Positions 6,414 through 7,285 of a stretch of DNA of 7,285 nucleotides are shown here, one piece after another. Position 1 is the first letter of the stretch; the number at the start of each line of letters is the position of its first letter. Made by a program: the position numbers and the translations under genes. Source of the DNA: JBFJWU01 sp041623475 [NCBI: bacterium] (GTDB taxonomy: Bacteria > J088); assembly GCA_041623475.1 (NCBI GenBank), contig JBFJWU010000170.1, forward strand, positions 1-7,285, given 5' to 3'. The notes beneath the pieces are model-generated. The model had not been told where the DNA came from. It saw only the letters and a program-made list of their open reading frames with translations, and did no database searches.

Positions 6414-6592
6414 TCACGCCCTGACCGTTCCAGGACATGGTAACGAATTCAGGCCGCCAGGCCCACCTGTTTCCAGATCGCGCCTGACGCGCCGCTCGTC
6501 CCGAACTGGAGTCCAGCCGTAGTCAACAGCAAGTCCCACCCAACCGCGTCAAAAAAAATCGAATGCTGTGAAATCCGCGGTTTCGGACCGCC
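6414..6592. other. 179-bp intergenic spacer with an 8-A tract
   Basis: No convincing small gene was found here. The plus-strand tract of eight A at 6551-6558 reads as a T tract on the minus strand, about 20 bases after a GCGGT/ACCGC hairpin that follows the stop of the gene to its right. The gap makes a canonical terminator doubtful. The T tract runs directly into TTGACG (6547-6552), a good -35 match, but only a poor -10 (CTGTTG, 6524-6529) lies 17 bases on. The promoter of the GGDEF-EAL gene should be in this spacer but cannot be placed. Confidence 0.3.
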
Positions 6593-7285
6593 TTAGCGGC
6601 GGGGCCCGCTATCCAGTTGCCTGGCAATTGTTCGCCGTGGCTGGATACCTCGCGATGTCAAGGACAGGCCACCCGCCCGATCGAGGGAGACCGCAAACTC
6701 TTCAATACCTTGACCGTCGCATACCTGGAACTCACCGGCGGCAGATCCATCGACCTGCCGAAGCAGGTACCCACTGCCACGCTGGGTTCCGGCACGGCTG
6801 TCATCCTGGTCACAGTCACCGTTGTTGTCCTCGATCCAGATATTGGCTTCCAGGCCACCGTCGACAGACTCCAGGCCCGATATTTCGATGCGTTGACCTG
6901 CGGATGTCAGAACAGTTGCAGCGACCACACGTTGCTCAGCACCGCTGAACGTCACAGTACCGCTTCGGCCATCTGATCTATGGAACGCGACTGTGGTCGC
7001 CCCCTCATCCAATTGAATCTCTACTGTCTCGTCGATCGCGGACCCGTCGACGAGTTGGATCTGTCGGGACAAGCTCCAGTTATTGCCGGCCCCGGTGCCT
7101 GATTCAACCAGTTGGACGCGACGATGGCCTGGCTCATAACTGACCTGTCGGGTAAATTCCCCCGAACCCTGGTCTATTGTCGCCAGAACAGCGCGTCCGT
7201 TCGGACCAGATTCCTCAACGGTGACGACAGCCCCGGCCAATTCAACGTGACGCCGGAACGTTCCACCATCGCGTCGGCGGCGAAC
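6593..7285 (-). CDS. Unrecognised beta-rich protein, C-terminal part; 5' end beyond the window
   Basis: The frame is open from the TAA at 6593-6595 to the right edge, with 230 codons visible and no ATG. An in-frame TTG near 7240 is not needed as a start, because coding-like sequence (RRDGGTFRRHVELAG) continues upstream of it. Visible residues 8-95 show a recurring pattern of an aromatic or Leu, then Arg, alternating hydrophobics and a Gly turn (GTFRRHVEL, GEFTRQVSY, SLSRQIQLV), suggesting beta-strands of an Ig-like or similar sandwich fold. Later comes WIEDNNGDCDQDDS, an acidic, possibly calcium-binding loop. Two cysteines, one in that loop and one in FQVCDGQG, could form a disulphide. The end is Arg-rich. 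Together these hint at an exported or surface protein, but no family was recognised. The minus-strand frame was preferred over plus-strand frames because it is longer and more protein-like. Confidence 0.6.
   Translation of the reverse strand, partial: VRRRRDGGTFRRHVELAGAVVTVEESGPNGRAVLATIDQGSGEFTRQVSYEPGHRRVQLVESGTGAGNNWSLSRQIQLVDGSAIDETVEIQLDEGATTVAFHRSDGRSGTVTFSGAEQRVVAATVLTSAGQRIEISGLESVDGGLEANIWIEDNNGDCDQDDSRAGTQRGSGYLLRQVDGSAAGEFQVCDGQGIEEFAVSLDRAGGLSLTSRGIQPRRTIARQLDSGPRR

Noticed and set aside
6524-6552. Promoter for the GGDEF-EAL gene at TTGACG plus CTGTTG
   Set aside because: The -35 match is good, but the -10 is poor and it would give a leader of over 100 bases; not strong enough to annotate as a promoter.
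6568-6976. Two plus-strand frames of 119-126 codons opposite the right-edge gene
   Set aside because: They are shorter and mutually overlapping, with no recognisable features. The minus-strand frame runs open to the window edge with a coherent beta-strand pattern.

Overview
The window is GC-rich, densely coded DNA from a Gram-negative bacterium. The evidence for an outer membrane is a predicted beta-barrel protein that has a signal peptide and ends in phenylalanine, a lipoprotein-type nuclease, and a large cyclic-di-GMP enzyme. The mix would fit a proteobacterium or a myxococcal-type lineage, but nothing in the sequence fixes the phylum. I saw no tRNA, rRNA, insertion sequence, integrase or CRISPR array, and no stretch over 300 bases lacks a gene.

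Layout, left to right. One gene on the plus strand (19-873) encodes a TetR-family regulator with unusual basic extensions at both ends. It converges on a minus-strand lysophospholipid acyltransferase-like gene (930-1556), and a perfect 9-bp inverted repeat (897-922) sits between the two stop codons. Everything to the right is also on the minus strand. In transcription order (right to left) these are: a gene cut by the right edge of the window (6593-7285), encoding an unrecognised beta-rich, probably exported protein; a 179-bp spacer; a degenerate receiver-PAS-GGDEF-EAL protein (4260-6413); a staphylococcal-nuclease-like lipoprotein (3699-4208); and a helix-hairpin-helix plus outer-membrane-barrel protein (1642-3708) whose start overlaps the nuclease stop by 10 bp. 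An 85-bp spacer with repeated ACAGT/ACTGT half-sites then leads to the acyltransferase.

The most interesting unit is the overlapping pair of exported nuclease and exported HHH-barrel protein. Both carry domains that normally contact nucleic acid, both are predicted to leave the cytoplasm, and both are cysteine-paired. This suggests a cell-envelope system that handles extracellular DNA (degradation, nutrient scavenging or uptake). It lies 51 bp downstream of a cyclic-di-GMP synthesis/hydrolysis enzyme, which could link it to biofilm state. That functional link is inference; the domains and gene arrangement are read directly from the sequence. The TetR regulator and acyltransferase look like a separate membrane-lipid pair, but they converge and are not co-transcribed.
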